Source of the DNA: Delftia tsuruhatensis
GTDB taxonomy: Bacteria > Pseudomonadota > Gammaproteobacteria > Burkholderiales > Burkholderiaceae_C
NCBI RefSeq assembly: GCF_903815225.1
Contig: NZ_LR813084.1
Coordinates: forward strand, 972,501-1,036,500
Reading direction: 5' to 3'
DNA length: 64,000 nucleotides
A program made the translations under genes and the position numbers. Within the stretch, counting starts at the first letter, position 1. Each line of letters starts with the position of its first letter. Shown here piece after piece: positions 37,323-47,085 of the stretch. Under the pieces are notes generated by a model. The model searched no databases. It saw only the letters and a program-made list of their open reading frames with translations, and was not told the DNA's origin.

Positions 37323-38234
37323 ATGCTGCATCTCACCCTGCGCCAGCTCGAAATCTTCTGCGCCGTGGCCCAGGCGGGCTCCACGGTGGCCGCGGCCGAA
37401 GCCGTGGCCCTGTCGCAATCGGCCACCAGCGCGGCCTTGCAGCAGCTGGAGCAGTCCATGGGCGCCCGGCTGTTCGAGCGCGTGGGCCGGCGTCTGGCGC
37501 TCAACGACGCGGGCCGGGCCCTGCTGCCCGAGGCGTTGGCGCTGCTGGAGCAGGCGCGGGGCATCGAGCAGGCGTTTTCCGCGCGCGCGGCCAGCATGCC
37601 GGTGCGTCTGCGCGTGGCAGCCAGTACCACCATCGGTACCTATGCGCTGCCTGCCGTGCTGGCCCATCTGGCGCGCAGCCATCCGCAACTGAGCGTGGAT
37701 CTGCAGATCGCCAATACGCGCGAGGTGGGCGAGGCCGTGCAGTCGCTGGACGTGGATCTGGGCCTGATCGAAGGCACCAGCCACTGGCCGGGCCTGGAGG
37801 TCGAGCCCTGGATGCGCGACGAGCTGGTCATCGTCGCTTCGGCCACGGACCCGCTGGTGCGTTCCGCGCAGCAGCGCCCGCTGGGCGTGGCGGCGCTGCG
37901 TGCCGCGCGATGGCTGCTGCGCGAGCCGGGGTCGGGCACGCGTGAGATGGTCGAGCATGCCTTGCTGCCCCATCTGCACCAGTTGCCGGCGGCGGCCACG
38001 CTGGGCAGCTCCGAGGCCATCGCGCGCTGCGTGGCCCAGGGCCTGGGCATCAGCTGCCTGTCGCGTGTGCTGGTGCAGGCCCTGGTGGCCTCCGGAGAGC
38101 TGGCGGTCCTGCCCACCACGCTGCCGCGCATGTGGCGGGATTTCTCGCTGGTGCAGCGTGCCGGAAAGCGTCGCTCGCCGGCACTGGCAGCCTTCGTGCA
38201 GGCCTGCCATGCGCAGGCGCCGGCCGTGGCATGA
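37323..38234 (+). CDS. LysR-family regulator, YeiE-like
   Basis: 303 residues. The N-terminal winged helix-turn-helix is typical of LysR (LRQLEIFCAVAQAGSTVAAA, LSQSATSAALQQLEQSMGARLFER), followed by a substrate-binding domain (VAASTTIGTYALPAVLAHL, LREPGSGTREMVEHALLPHL). The divergent pairing with yeiH mirrors yeiE-yeiH in enterobacteria, so sulfite or sulfate stress is a possible signal. It is followed 38 bases later by an IclR regulator gene on the same strand, perhaps co-transcribed. Confidence 0.87.
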   Translation: MLHLTLRQLEIFCAVAQAGSTVAAAEAVALSQSATSAALQQLEQSMGARLFERVGRRLALNDAGRALLPEALALLEQARGIEQAFSARAASMPVRLRVAASTTIGTYALPAVLAHLARSHPQLSVDLQIANTREVGEAVQSLDVDLGLIEGTSHWPGLEVEPWMRDELVIVASATDPLVRSAQQRPLGVAALRAARWLLREPGSGTREMVEHALLPHLHQLPAAATLGSSEAIARCVAQGLGISCLSRVLVQALVASGELAVLPTTLPRMWRDFSLVQRAGKRRSPALAAFVQACHAQAPAVA

Positions 38235-38272
38235 GCGGGCTACACTGCGCGCCTTTGCGCTGACATCCCGCC

Positions 38273-39082
38273 ATGCCTGAACATCCGCTGCCGCCCGACC
38301 GCGACTACAAGGACGTGCGCAGCCTCGCGCGCGGCCTGTCCGTGCTGCGCGCGCTCAACCGTGCCCCGGGCGGGCAGGCCAGCACCACGGCCCTGGCCCA
38401 GGCCTGCGGCGTGCACCGCACCACGGTCAAGCGCCTGCTGGAGACGCTGCGCGCCGAAGGTTTCGTGCGCCGGGCCGAGAAGGAAGGCCACTACTACCTG
38501 ACTTTCGAGGTGCGCAGCCTCAGCGAGGGCTTCGAGGACGAGGCCTGGGTGGAGCAGGTGGCGCTGCCGCTGATGCGCGCGGCCGTGCCCGACCTGTTGT
38601 GGCCCTGCGACCTGGGCACCATGGAGGCGGGTTTCATGGTCGTGCGCGAGAGCACGCACCGCTTCAGCCGGCTGTCGCAGCACCGGGGCATGATCGGCGA
38701 GCAGATTCCGGTGTTCTTCACGGCGCTGGGCCGCGCCTATCTGTCGGCCTGTTCGGCCGATGAGCGCGAGGCCCTGCTGTCGCTGCTGGGCCGCCGCGAC
38801 GACGTGGTGGGCGCCATGGCGCGCGATGCGGCCGCGGTCCAGGCCCTGGTGGAGGAGACATTGGCGCGGGGCTATGCCACCAACGAAGGGGAGTGGACGC
38901 GCGAGGCTAGCTTCGCCGCCGTGGCGGTGCCGCTGCGCAGCGGACGGCGCCTGCTGGGCGCCATCAACCTGATCTTTCCGCGCCAGTCGGTTTCGCCCCA
39001 GGAGCTGCAGCGCCGCTACCTGCCCCGGCTGCGCCGGCTGGCCTTGCGCATCGGGCGCGACGCCGGGCCCTGGCTGGACTGA
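38273..39082 (+). CDS. mhpR: IclR-family activator, MhpR homolog
   Basis: 269 residues with an N-terminal winged helix (YKDVRSLARGLSVLRALN, CGVHRTTVKRLLETLRAEG) and an IclR effector domain. From memory of E. coli MhpR, resemblance is close and collinear: YK.VR.L.RGL, HRTTV.RLLETL, LSEGF.DE.W, WP.D..T, MVVRE.THRFSRLS.HR and AVPLRS. It should activate the mhp operon in response to 3-(3-hydroxyphenyl)propionate. The operon lies at 18.7-26.2 kb with an MhpR-type operator in its leader. The normally adjacent regulator is separated from it by the Rhs island and yeiH/LysR. A TACACT box at 38241-38246 may give it a separate promoter. Confidence 0.82.
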   Translation: MPEHPLPPDRDYKDVRSLARGLSVLRALNRAPGGQASTTALAQACGVHRTTVKRLLETLRAEGFVRRAEKEGHYYLTFEVRSLSEGFEDEAWVEQVALPLMRAAVPDLLWPCDLGTMEAGFMVVRESTHRFSRLSQHRGMIGEQIPVFFTALGRAYLSACSADEREALLSLLGRRDDVVGAMARDAAAVQALVEETLARGYATNEGEWTREASFAAVAVPLRSGRRLLGAINLIFPRQSVSPQELQRRYLPRLRRLALRIGRDAGPWLD

Positions 39083-39096
39083 GCCCGGCCGCGGCC

Positions 39097-39606
39097 CTAC
39101 CTGTTCAGCGGTATCGGCGTGCTGCGCGGCACGGGCACGGCCGTGACGCTGTTCTGAGGCGAGCCTTCGATCACCCGGTCCGAGTAGGTCATGTAGACCA
39201 GGGTGTTGCGCGGGGCATCGACCATGCGCACCACGCGCAGGCGCTTGAACAGCAGCGAGATGCGCTCGGTGAACACCTCGTCCTGCTGCCTGAGCGGCGC
39301 CGGGATCTGGATGGGGCCGGTCTGCACGCAGCTGATCGAGGCTTCGGCGCGGTCCTCGGCCAGGCCCAGGCCGCCCTTGATGCCGCCGGTCTTGGCGCGC
39401 GAGACATAGCAGGTCACGCCCTGGACCTTGGGGTCGTCATAGGCATCGACCACGATCTTGTGGTCGGGGCCGATGAACTTGAACACCGTGTCCACGGAGC
39501 CGACCTGCTCGGCGCGCGCACCGCAGGCGCCCAGCAGCAGCGTGGCTGCAGTGGCTGCGAGCAGTGCCTGGCCTCGCGGGAAATACTTCACATTGGCTTC
39601 GATCAT
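39097..39606 (-). CDS. creA: CreA-family protein, probable lipoprotein
   Basis: 169 codons from ATG 39606, preferred over the TTG ten codons upstream. The N-terminus has a hydrophobic core ending LLLGAC, a lipobox with its Cys. The mature domain [44 protein letters not shown] sequence (in pieces: [36 protein letters not shown]) is the conserved CreA domain. It is periplasmic or inner-leaflet anchored, of unknown function. It is convergent with the MhpR homolog gene (14-base gap). Confidence 0.88.
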   Translation of the reverse strand: MIEANVKYFPRGQALLAATAATLLLGACGARAEQVGSVDTVFKFIGPDHKIVVDAYDDPKVQGVTCYVSRAKTGGIKGGLGLAEDRAEASISCVQTGPIQIPAPLRQQDEVFTERISLLFKRLRVVRMVDAPRNTLVYMTYSDRVIEGSPQNSVTAVPVPRSTPIPLNR

Positions 39607-39638
39607 GGCGTTGCGTATGAAACTGGCGCGGCCCAACT

Positions 39639-39736
39639 CAGAGACACCGAGGAAGGGCCTGGGCCGGCCGCGCCGCCCCGCCTCGAGGGTGTCGTCCCCC
39701 TTTCAGGGGGAAGGCGCGTCAGCGCCTCAGGGGGTG
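39639..39736. repeat. Intergenic hairpin repeat, probably dispersed in the genome
   Basis: A GC-rich element with two hairpins (CCCCCT-TTC-AGGGGG and AGGCGC-GTCA-GCGCCT) next to GAGACACCGAGGAAGG and GAGGGTGTCGTC. I associate this arrangement with repeats scattered between genes in Comamonadaceae. Only one copy is in this window, so repetition cannot be shown here. Confidence 0.5.
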
Positions 39737-39743
39737 TGTCAAT

Positions 39744-42317
39744 TCAAGCCTCACCGGCCACATGGCGGCGCAGGTGTTCGAGGGCTTCCTCGACCTGATC
39801 GACCAGTACCAGGCACAGATCGCCCGGGGTCAGGCGCGCCAGCGCGTGGTCTATGGCGTTGAACTCGCCATGGATCTCGGTGACGTAGCTGGTGCGGGCG
39901 GCGCCTTGCAGGCCCTTTTGCAGCAGGGCCAGGACTTCGCCGTCGGCGCGGCCGCGCTGGCAGGCGTCCTGGTAGAGGATGACGTCGTCGAAGGCGCGGC
40001 CCAGGATCTGGGTCTGCTCGGTGATGTCCTCGTCGCGGCGGTCGCCGGCGCCACTGATGACCACGCTGCGGCGCTTGCCGGGCATGGCGTCCACGGCCTG
40101 CACCAGGGCGCGGATGGCGTCGGGGTTGTGGCCGTAGTCAGCGATCAGCGTGGCGCCCCGGTAGTCCATGACGTTGAAGCGGCCCGGCGCGTTGTCGCTG
40201 TCGTTGACGAAGCCGGCCAGGCCCCGGCGGATGGTCTGCCAGGGCAGGCCCACGCCCCAGGCCGCGGCGATGGCGGCCATGACGTTCTCGACCTGGAAGG
40301 TGATGGTGCCGTTGCGCGTGATGGGGATCTCGCGCAGCGGGATGGTCTCGCGCCACGAGCTTTCGGCCGCGACGATGCTGTCGCCGTCCACGTAGACCAC
40401 GCGGTTGCCCTGGGCGCGGTGCGTGGCCATCACGGGGTGGTGGCGGTCGGCCGCGAAGTAGATGACCTTGCCGGGGCTGGTGGCGGCCATGGCGGCGACC
40501 AGGGGGTCGGCCGCGTTGAGCACGGCGTAGCCGTCGGCGGCCACGTTCTGCACGATGACGCGCTTGAGCACGGCCACATCCTCGACGGTGGTGATGTAGT
40601 TCAGGCCCAGATGGTCGCCGGCACCCACGTTGGTGACCACGGCGACCTGGCAGCGGTCGAAGCCCAGGCCTTCGCGCAGGATGCCGCCGCGCGCGCATTC
40701 GAGCACGGCCGCATCGGTCTCGGGGTGGGCCAGCGCGTTGCGCGCGCTGCGCGGGCCGGAGCAGTCGCCGCTGTCGATCTGGCGGCCGTTCACGTACACG
40801 CCATCGGTGTTGGTCATGGCCGTGCGCCAGCCGTGCGAGGTGAACAGGTGGGCGATCAGGCGCGTGGTCGTGGTCTTGCCATTGGTGCCGGTGACGGCGA
40901 CCAGGGGGATGCGGCCGTCCTGGCCGGGTGCGAACAGCTCATCGACCATGGGCACGCCGACGTTGCGCGGCTTGCCGAAGGAGGGCGCCAGGTGCATGCG
41001 CAGGCCGGGCGCGGCGTTGACTTCGACGATGCCGCCGTTTTGCTCTTCCAGCGGGCGCAGCATGGTCTCGCAGACCACGTCCACGCCGCAGATGTGCAGG
41101 CCGATGGTCTGGGCGGCCTCGATGGCGCGCGCGGCGATGTCGGGGTGCACGTCATCGGTCACGTCGGTGGCGCTGCCGCCCGTGGACAGGTTGGCGTTGT
41201 TGCGCAGCACCACGCGCTGGCCCTGCGCGGGCACGGATTCCGGCGTCAGCCCTTCGGTGGCGATGCGCGCGATGGCGATGTCGTCCAGGCGGATCTTGGT
41301 CAGCGCCGTGCCGTGGCCTGTTCCCCGGCGCGGGTCCTGGTTGACGATGTCCACCAGTTCTCGGATGGTGTGCTGGCCGTCGCCCAGCACCTGGGGCGGC
41401 TCGCGGCGCGCGGCCGCGACCAGCTGGCCGCCGACCACGAGCAGGCGGAAGTCATGGCCGGGCAGGAAACGCTCGACCATGATCTCGTCGCCGAATTCCG
41501 AGGCCGTGGCATAGGCAGCCTTGAGCTGTTCGTGCGTGGTGATGTTGACCACCACGCCCTTGCCCTGGTTGCCGTCCTGGGGCTTGACCACGACGGGCAG
41601 GCCGACCTCCTGGGCCACGACCCAGGCATCGTCCACATCCTTGACGGGGCGGCCCAGCGGCACGGGCACTCCGGCGGCGTGCAGCAGGCGCTTGGTCAGG
41701 TCCTTGTCCTGTGCGATGGATTCGGCCACGGCGCTGGTCTGGTCCAGTTCGGCTGCCTGGATGCGGCGGGCCTTGGAGCCCCAGCCCAACTGCACCAGCG
41801 AGCCCGATGTCAGGCGGCGGAACGGAATGCCGCGCGCGACGGCCGCATCGACGATGGCGCCCGTGGAGGGACCGATGCGCTCGTCCTCGTCGAGTTCGCG
41901 CAGTTGGGCGACCACCTTGTCGGCGTCGAAGGGCGTGTCTGCCAGGGCTGCCTGCAGCAGCTCGCCCGCCTGCTCCATGGCCAGGCGACCCACGGCTTCC
42001 TCGGTGTACTCGACGACCACCTGGTAGGTGCCGGTCTCCACGGTTTCATGCGTGCGGCTGAAGGTCACCGGGCAACCAGCCTGGGCCTGCAGCGACAGGG
42101 CAGCGACTTCCAGCACATGGGCCAGGGACAGGCGCTGCTCGGCGCCATGCGGCTGCAGCGTGCCGATCTTGGGAAAGCGCGCGCGCAGCCGGTCCTCGAA
42201 GCCGGACAGGGCCGAGTAGTCGCAATCGCCGGGCTCGCATTGCACGACGGCCTCTATGGCGGTGCTGCGGGTCCAGAGATTGGGGCCGCGCAGGGCTCGG
42301 ATGCGGGTGATCTGCAT
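39744..42317 (-). CDS. cphA: Cyanophycin synthetase
   Basis: 857 residues. An N-terminal domain is followed by an ATP-grasp domain (VVVKPQDGNQGKGVVVNI, GGIVEVNAAPGLRMHL). A Mur-ligase-like domain then has an intact P-loop VAVTGTNGKTTTTRL (Lys481) and a complete C-terminal Mur ligase part (FNVMDYRGATLIADYGHNPDA). It polymerises Asp and Arg into multi-L-arginyl-poly-aspartate, a nitrogen and carbon reserve. It lies downstream of a second, degenerate synthetase (65-base gap) in the same direction. All catalytic modules appear present. Confidence 0.95.
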   Translation of the reverse strand: MQITRIRALRGPNLWTRSTAIEAVVQCEPGDCDYSALSGFEDRLRARFPKIGTLQPHGAEQRLSLAHVLEVAALSLQAQAGCPVTFSRTHETVETGTYQVVVEYTEEAVGRLAMEQAGELLQAALADTPFDADKVVAQLRELDEDERIGPSTGAIVDAAVARGIPFRRLTSGSLVQLGWGSKARRIQAAELDQTSAVAESIAQDKDLTKRLLHAAGVPVPLGRPVKDVDDAWVVAQEVGLPVVVKPQDGNQGKGVVVNITTHEQLKAAYATASEFGDEIMVERFLPGHDFRLLVVGGQLVAAARREPPQVLGDGQHTIRELVDIVNQDPRRGTGHGTALTKIRLDDIAIARIATEGLTPESVPAQGQRVVLRNNANLSTGGSATDVTDDVHPDIAARAIEAAQTIGLHICGVDVVCETMLRPLEEQNGGIVEVNAAPGLRMHLAPSFGKPRNVGVPMVDELFAPGQDGRIPLVAVTGTNGKTTTTRLIAHLFTSHGWRTAMTNTDGVYVNGRQIDSGDCSGPRSARNALAHPETDAAVLECARGGILREGLGFDRCQVAVVTNVGAGDHLGLNYITTVEDVAVLKRVIVQNVAADGYAVLNAADPLVAAMAATSPGKVIYFAADRHHPVMATHRAQGNRVVYVDGDSIVAAESSWRETIPLREIPITRNGTITFQVENVMAAIAAAWGVGLPWQTIRRGLAGFVNDSDNAPGRFNVMDYRGATLIADYGHNPDAIRALVQAVDAMPGKRRSVVISGAGDRRDEDITEQTQILGRAFDDVILYQDACQRGRADGEVLALLQKGLQGAARTSYVTEIHGEFNAIDHALARLTPGDLCLVLVDQVEEALEHLRRHVAGEA

Positions 42318-42382
42318 AGTGTCTTCTTTCGGAGGGCAGGCCGCGTCGCCGGGCCCGCCTGCATGTCATCGTGTGGTCGGGC

Positions 42383-44575
42383 TCAGGCAGCGGCCGTGGC
42401 GGCAGCGGGCGTGTAGTCGAAGGTCTTGATGCCGGCGACGATCAGGTCGGGGGCGATGTCCATGGACCACGCGGCGGCGATGGCCGCCAGCAGGGCCGGC
42501 GTGTCCGGGCGCTGGCCGCCGGGCAGGCTCAGCGCGTCCAGCGTGCCCAGCACGCGCTCCACGCCGCCCGTGGCCAGAATGACCTGGCTGCCGCGCACGA
42601 AGACGGCGCGGCCTTCGCTCTCGGCACGGTGGGCAGCGACCACGGGGCTGTCGGCCTGCATCGAATAGAAAAGCACCTCACCGTCGCACAGGCGGGCCAG
42701 ATCGGCGACCTGCTCGATGTCGGCATTGAGCACGCCAGCACCCTCGTCCAGCACCACGTCGATCTGGGTGCGCATCACGCGGGTCATCTGCGACTGCTCG
42801 TGCACGTCGTGGTCGGGCAACTGCTCGAAGCCGTCCATGTCCGTGACCACGCCGACCAGGCAGCGGTCATAGGCCAGGCCTTCCTCCAGGATGGAGCGGG
42901 CCGTGGTCTGGATGACGGCGGCCTGGGCCAGGCGGTTGGTCAGCAGGCGGTGGGCGCCGGCCCAGTTGGCGGTATTGGTCTTCTGTGTCTGGCGGTTGGA
43001 CAGGAACATGCCCTCGCTGCTGGCCACGCCCGTGAGCTTGCCCGACAGCTGCAGCAGCCAGCCCACGAGGCGGGCCGTGAAGCCGTTGTTGCGCGTGCCC
43101 GCGATGCCCACCAGGGGAATGCGGCCCGCGCCCGTGCCCTCTTCGGTGCGCGGGAACAGGTGGTCGGCGATGGCCATGCCCACGGGGCGCGGCGCGCCGC
43201 TGGTGGGCTTCAGATGCATCAGCAGGCCGGGGCCGGCATTGACTTCGAGGATGGCGCCGCCCTGTTCCTTCATGGGCTGGGACACGTCCTTGAGGATCAT
43301 GTCCATGCCCGCGATGTCCAGGCCGACGATCTTGGCGGCCAGCGTGGCCATGTAGGCCACGTCGGGGTGGACTTCATCCGTGCAGTCGATGGCCATGTTG
43401 CCGTTGCGCTGCAGCAGCACGCTCTCGCCCTGGGCGGGAACGGTGTCGGGCGTGACGTTCTGGCGCTTGAGTTCCAGCTTCACGGCCGGGGCTTCGAGGT
43501 TGATCCAGTCCAGCGGGTATTCCTGCTCGGGGCCGCGGCGCGGGTCCTGGTTGACCACGGCCACCAGCTCGGCCAGCGTGGACTTGCCGTTGCCGGCCAC
43601 GCTCACGGTCTCGCCGCGGCAGGCCGCGACCACCTTGCCGCCCACGACCAGGATGCGGTGCTCGGTGCCGTCGATGAAGCGCTCGACGATGACGTCCGAG
43701 CCTTCGGGCTGGGCCAGCGCGAAGGCGGCCTTGATGTCAGCCTCGTCGCGCAGGTCCAGCGTCACGCCGCGGGCATGGTTGCCGTCCGAGGGCTTGACCG
43801 TGACCGGGACGCCGATGTCCTGCGCGACTTCCCAGGCCTCCTCGGGGCTGTTGACGATCTGGCCTTCGGGCACGGGCACGCCGCAGGCAGCCAGCAGGCG
43901 CTTGGTGAAATCCTTGTCCTGGGCGATGCCTTCGGCGATGGCGCTGGTCTGGTCGCTCTCGGCGGTCCAGATGCGGCGCTGCGCGGCGCCATAGCCCAGC
44001 TGCACGAGGTTGCCGTCATTGAGGCGGATGTGCGGGATGCGGCGCTCGCCGGCCGCATCGACGATGCAGCCCGTGCTCGGGCCCAGGTAGCGGTCGTTGA
44101 TCTCGGTCTTGATGGCCTGGATGGCGGCCTTGAGATCGAAAGGCTCGTCGTTGATGGCGGCCATGATCAGCCTGTGGCCGTGGGCCAGCGCCGTGCGCGC
44201 CACGGTCTCCTCGGGGCAGCGAAAGACCATGCGGTAGACGCCGCGCTGGGAGATCTCGCGCGTCTGGCCGAACTCGGCCGGCATGCCCGCCAGGTTCAGC
44301 AGCTCGATGATGATGTGCTCCAGCACGTGGCCGCACCAGGTGCCGCCTTCCAGGCGCTGGATGAAGCCGCCGCGCTCGCCAACGCCGCAGTGGTGCTCGA
44401 CCAGGTCGGGCAGCCATGTGGTCAGGCGCTCGTTGAAGCCGGGCAGCTTGTTCGAGGGGTAGTCCTCCAGCTCGCCGAGATCCAGCCAGACCTCCAGCAC
44501 GGGGCGGTAGGTCCAGACGCTGGGTCCACGCAGGTAGGTGGTGCGCAAGAGTTGGATGTCTTTGAATTTCGCCAT
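42383..44575 (-). CDS. cphA': Second cyanophycin synthetase-like protein with degenerate Mur-ligase half
   Basis: 730 residues. The N-terminal and ATP-grasp halves are well conserved (YLGPSTGCIVDAAGERRIPH, VTVKPSDGNHARGVTLDL, AILEVNAGPGLLMHL). In the Mur-like part the P-loop GTNGKTT is replaced by GTRNNGFT (493-500), with no lysine. The protein stops near where the C-terminal Mur ligase domain would begin. It may retain only the ATP-grasp activity, assist CphA, or make or extend primers. Paired cphA genes are known in Cupriavidus-type bacteria. It is probably co-transcribed with cphA and divergent from the ABC/DUF1854 pair across 218 bases. Confidence 0.88.
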   Translation of the reverse strand: MAKFKDIQLLRTTYLRGPSVWTYRPVLEVWLDLGELEDYPSNKLPGFNERLTTWLPDLVEHHCGVGERGGFIQRLEGGTWCGHVLEHIIIELLNLAGMPAEFGQTREISQRGVYRMVFRCPEETVARTALAHGHRLIMAAINDEPFDLKAAIQAIKTEINDRYLGPSTGCIVDAAGERRIPHIRLNDGNLVQLGYGAAQRRIWTAESDQTSAIAEGIAQDKDFTKRLLAACGVPVPEGQIVNSPEEAWEVAQDIGVPVTVKPSDGNHARGVTLDLRDEADIKAAFALAQPEGSDVIVERFIDGTEHRILVVGGKVVAACRGETVSVAGNGKSTLAELVAVVNQDPRRGPEQEYPLDWINLEAPAVKLELKRQNVTPDTVPAQGESVLLQRNGNMAIDCTDEVHPDVAYMATLAAKIVGLDIAGMDMILKDVSQPMKEQGGAILEVNAGPGLLMHLKPTSGAPRPVGMAIADHLFPRTEEGTGAGRIPLVGIAGTRNNGFTARLVGWLLQLSGKLTGVASSEGMFLSNRQTQKTNTANWAGAHRLLTNRLAQAAVIQTTARSILEEGLAYDRCLVGVVTDMDGFEQLPDHDVHEQSQMTRVMRTQIDVVLDEGAGVLNADIEQVADLARLCDGEVLFYSMQADSPVVAAHRAESEGRAVFVRGSQVILATGGVERVLGTLDALSLPGGQRPDTPALLAAIAAAWSMDIAPDLIVAGIKTFDYTPAAATAAA

Positions 44576-44793
44576 GTCGGTCAGCGGGTAAGCGTGAGCG
44601 ACGACCCGGGTGCGGATCGCCGGAGAATGGGAGAGGATTGTGCGCCCAGAAAGCCCATGCGCAGCGTTGTCAGCCTAAACCAGGGTTGGCGCGTTGAGCA
44701 GGGTATGCCGCGCCCAGCGCGGGATATCCACCGGGGAGCCGCGGTTGCCCGCATGACACCAGGAGCCGCCAGGGGCGGGAAAAACAACTCAAC

Positions 44794-47082
44794 ATGCAAG
44801 AACACCATTCTGTGGACGTTTCGGCCTTCTTTGCCAGCCCCGAGGGGGCTGAGCTGCGAGCCAGGCTCGCTTCCAATGAAAACGTGCTGGCCCTCGTCCC
44901 GGTTGACCTGACCCTGGATATGCGCTTCGGCCAAGGCTGGGTGGTCCTGACCACGCAGCGCCTGCTGGCCCGTGATCCTGCGGGGCAGCAATGGAGTGAG
45001 TGGGCACTATCTGTTGATCAGAGCCTGCGCACGCTCGACCATGGCGGCGTGGGCAATCTCGAATTGCACGGCCCGGATGCGCGGCTGGGCCTGTGGCGCT
45101 TCACGCTGCGCCACCAGGCTGCCGTGCTGCACCTGCTCCAGCAATTCGACCACCAGCGCGAGCGCCTGGCGCGGGGCGAGGATTTCGACGATCCCGAGGA
45201 CGACGTGCCGCGCTGCCCGGCCTGCCAGGCCGAGCTGCCGCCCGAAGCCGAGGAATGCCCGGCCTGTGCGCGCCAGCAGGGGCCGCAGACCTCCACCTGG
45301 GTGCTGTTGCGGCTGTGGCGCTTCGCCCGTCCCTACCGGCACCAGCTGCTGCTGGGCTTCTTGCTGACGCTGGCCTCCACGGGTGCCACCCTGGTGGCGC
45401 CCTACCTGACGATTCCCATCGTGGACAAGATCCTGATCCCGTTCCAGAACGGGCAGCAGATCGACAGCGGCCTCGTGGTTTTCTATCTGAGCGGCCTGCT
45501 GCTGTCGGCCCTGGTGGCCTGGGGCCTGGGCTGGGCACGCACCTTCGTGCTGGCCAAGGTGTCCGAGCGCATCGGCTCGGACCTGCGCACCACCACCTAC
45601 AACCACCTGCTGACGCTTTCGCTGGACTACTACGGCAGCAAGCGCACGGGTGATCTGATGGCGCGCATCGGGGCGGAAACAGATCGCATCAATTTGTTTC
45701 TATCCTTGAATGCGCTGGATTTCGCCACCGATGTGCTGATGATCGTGATGACCTCGGTCATCCTGTTCTCCATCAATCCGTGGCTGGCGCTGGTCACCCT
45801 GGTGCCGCTGCCCTTCATCGCCTGGATGATCCACCTGGTGCGCGACCGCCTGCGCACGGGCTTCGAGAAGATCGACCGCGTCTGGTCCGAGGTCACCAAC
45901 GTGCTGGCCGACACCATTCCCGGCATCCGCGTGGTCAAGGCCTTCGCCCAGGAAAAGCGCGAGGCCGATCGCTTCGCCCAGGCCAACCTGGTCAACCTGC
46001 AGGCCAATGACAAGGTCAACAAGACCTGGTCGCTGTTCACGCCCACGGTCACCCTGCTGACCGAGATCGGCCTGCTCGTGGTCTGGGGCTTCGGCATCTG
46101 GCTGGTGGCCGGTGGCCAGATCACGGTCGGTATCCTCACGGCCTTCATCGCCTATATCGGGCGCTTCTACAGCCGGCTGGATTCGATGAGCCGCATCGTC
46201 TCGGTCACGCAGAAGGCGGCGGCCGGCGCCAAGCGCATCTTCGACATCCTCGACCATGTGAGCAACGTGCCCGATCCGGTCAACCCGGTCAGGCTGCAGC
46301 GCGTGCAGGGTGCGATCACCCTGGACAACCTGACCTTCCGCTATGGCAGCCGCGCCGTCATCAAGCACCTGGATCTGCAGATACGCCCGGGCGAAATGAT
46401 TGGCCTGGTGGGGCACAGCGGCTCGGGCAAGAGCACCCTGGTCAACCTGATCAGCCGCTTTTATGACGTCAGCGAGGGCTCGATACAGCTGGACGGTGTG
46501 GACATCCGCCGGCTCAAGGTCTCGGACTTCCGCAGCAACATCGGCCTGGTGCTGCAGGAGCCCTTCCTGTTCTTCGGCACCATCGCCGAGAACATCGCCT
46601 ATGGCAAGCCGGACGCCACGCGCGAGGAGATCGTCGCGGCCGCCCGCGCGGCCCATGCCCATGAATTCATCCTGCGCCTGCCGCACGGCTACGACTCCCT
46701 GGTCGGCGAGCGCGGCCAGGGCCTGTCGGGCGGCGAGCGCCAGCGCATCTCCATTGCGCGCGCACTGCTGATCGACCCGCGCATCCTGATCCTGGACGAG
46801 GCCACCTCGGCCGTGGACACCGAGACCGAGAAGGAGATCCAGAAGGCGCTGGACAACCTGGTGCAGGGCCGCACCACGATCGCCATCGCCCACCGCCTGT
46901 CCACGCTGCGCAAGGCCGATCGCCTGGTGGTGATGGACCGGGGCGAGATCGTGGAAGTGGGCCCTCACGACGAATTGATGGAGAAGCAGGGTGCCTACTG
47001 GCGCCTGTACCAGGCCCAGGCGCGCCGCGCCGAGGAAGACGCCCAGGCCGCTGGCCTGACCCTGGCCACGACCAAGGAATAA
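44794..47082 (+). CDS. ABC transporter, permease-ATPase fusion with N-terminal zinc-ribbon (cyanophycin-associated)
   Basis: 762 residues. Residues 1-170 are a soluble PH-like region ending in a zinc ribbon (Cys141, 144, 155, 158: CPAC ... CPAC). An exporter-type membrane domain follows (about 175-480). The ATPase has Walker A GHSGSGKST (Lys546), signature LSGGERQ near 644 and Walker B ILILDEATSAVD. The fused half-transporter should dimerise. It is 3 bases upstream of the DUF1854 gene and divergent from both cyanophycin synthetase genes. I recall this pair being named cyanophycin-metabolism-associated in annotations. The transported substrate is unknown; a peptide such as beta-Asp-Arg is a guess. 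Confidence 0.87.
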   Translation: MQEHHSVDVSAFFASPEGAELRARLASNENVLALVPVDLTLDMRFGQGWVVLTTQRLLARDPAGQQWSEWALSVDQSLRTLDHGGVGNLELHGPDARLGLWRFTLRHQAAVLHLLQQFDHQRERLARGEDFDDPEDDVPRCPACQAELPPEAEECPACARQQGPQTSTWVLLRLWRFARPYRHQLLLGFLLTLASTGATLVAPYLTIPIVDKILIPFQNGQQIDSGLVVFYLSGLLLSALVAWGLGWARTFVLAKVSERIGSDLRTTTYNHLLTLSLDYYGSKRTGDLMARIGAETDRINLFLSLNALDFATDVLMIVMTSVILFSINPWLALVTLVPLPFIAWMIHLVRDRLRTGFEKIDRVWSEVTNVLADTIPGIRVVKAFAQEKREADRFAQANLVNLQANDKVNKTWSLFTPTVTLLTEIGLLVVWGFGIWLVAGGQITVGILTAFIAYIGRFYSRLDSMSRIVSVTQKAAAGAKRIFDILDHVSNVPDPVNPVRLQRVQGAITLDNLTFRYGSRAVIKHLDLQIRPGEMIGLVGHSGSGKSTLVNLISRFYDVSEGSIQLDGVDIRRLKVSDFRSNIGLVLQEPFLFFGTIAENIAYGKPDATREEIVAAARAAHAHEFILRLPHGYDSLVGERGQGLSGGERQRISIARALLIDPRILILDEATSAVDTETEKEIQKALDNLVQGRTTIAIAHRLSTLRKADRLVVMDRGEIVEVGPHDELMEKQGAYWRLYQAQARRAEEDAQAAGLTLATTKE

Positions 47083-47085
47083 GCC

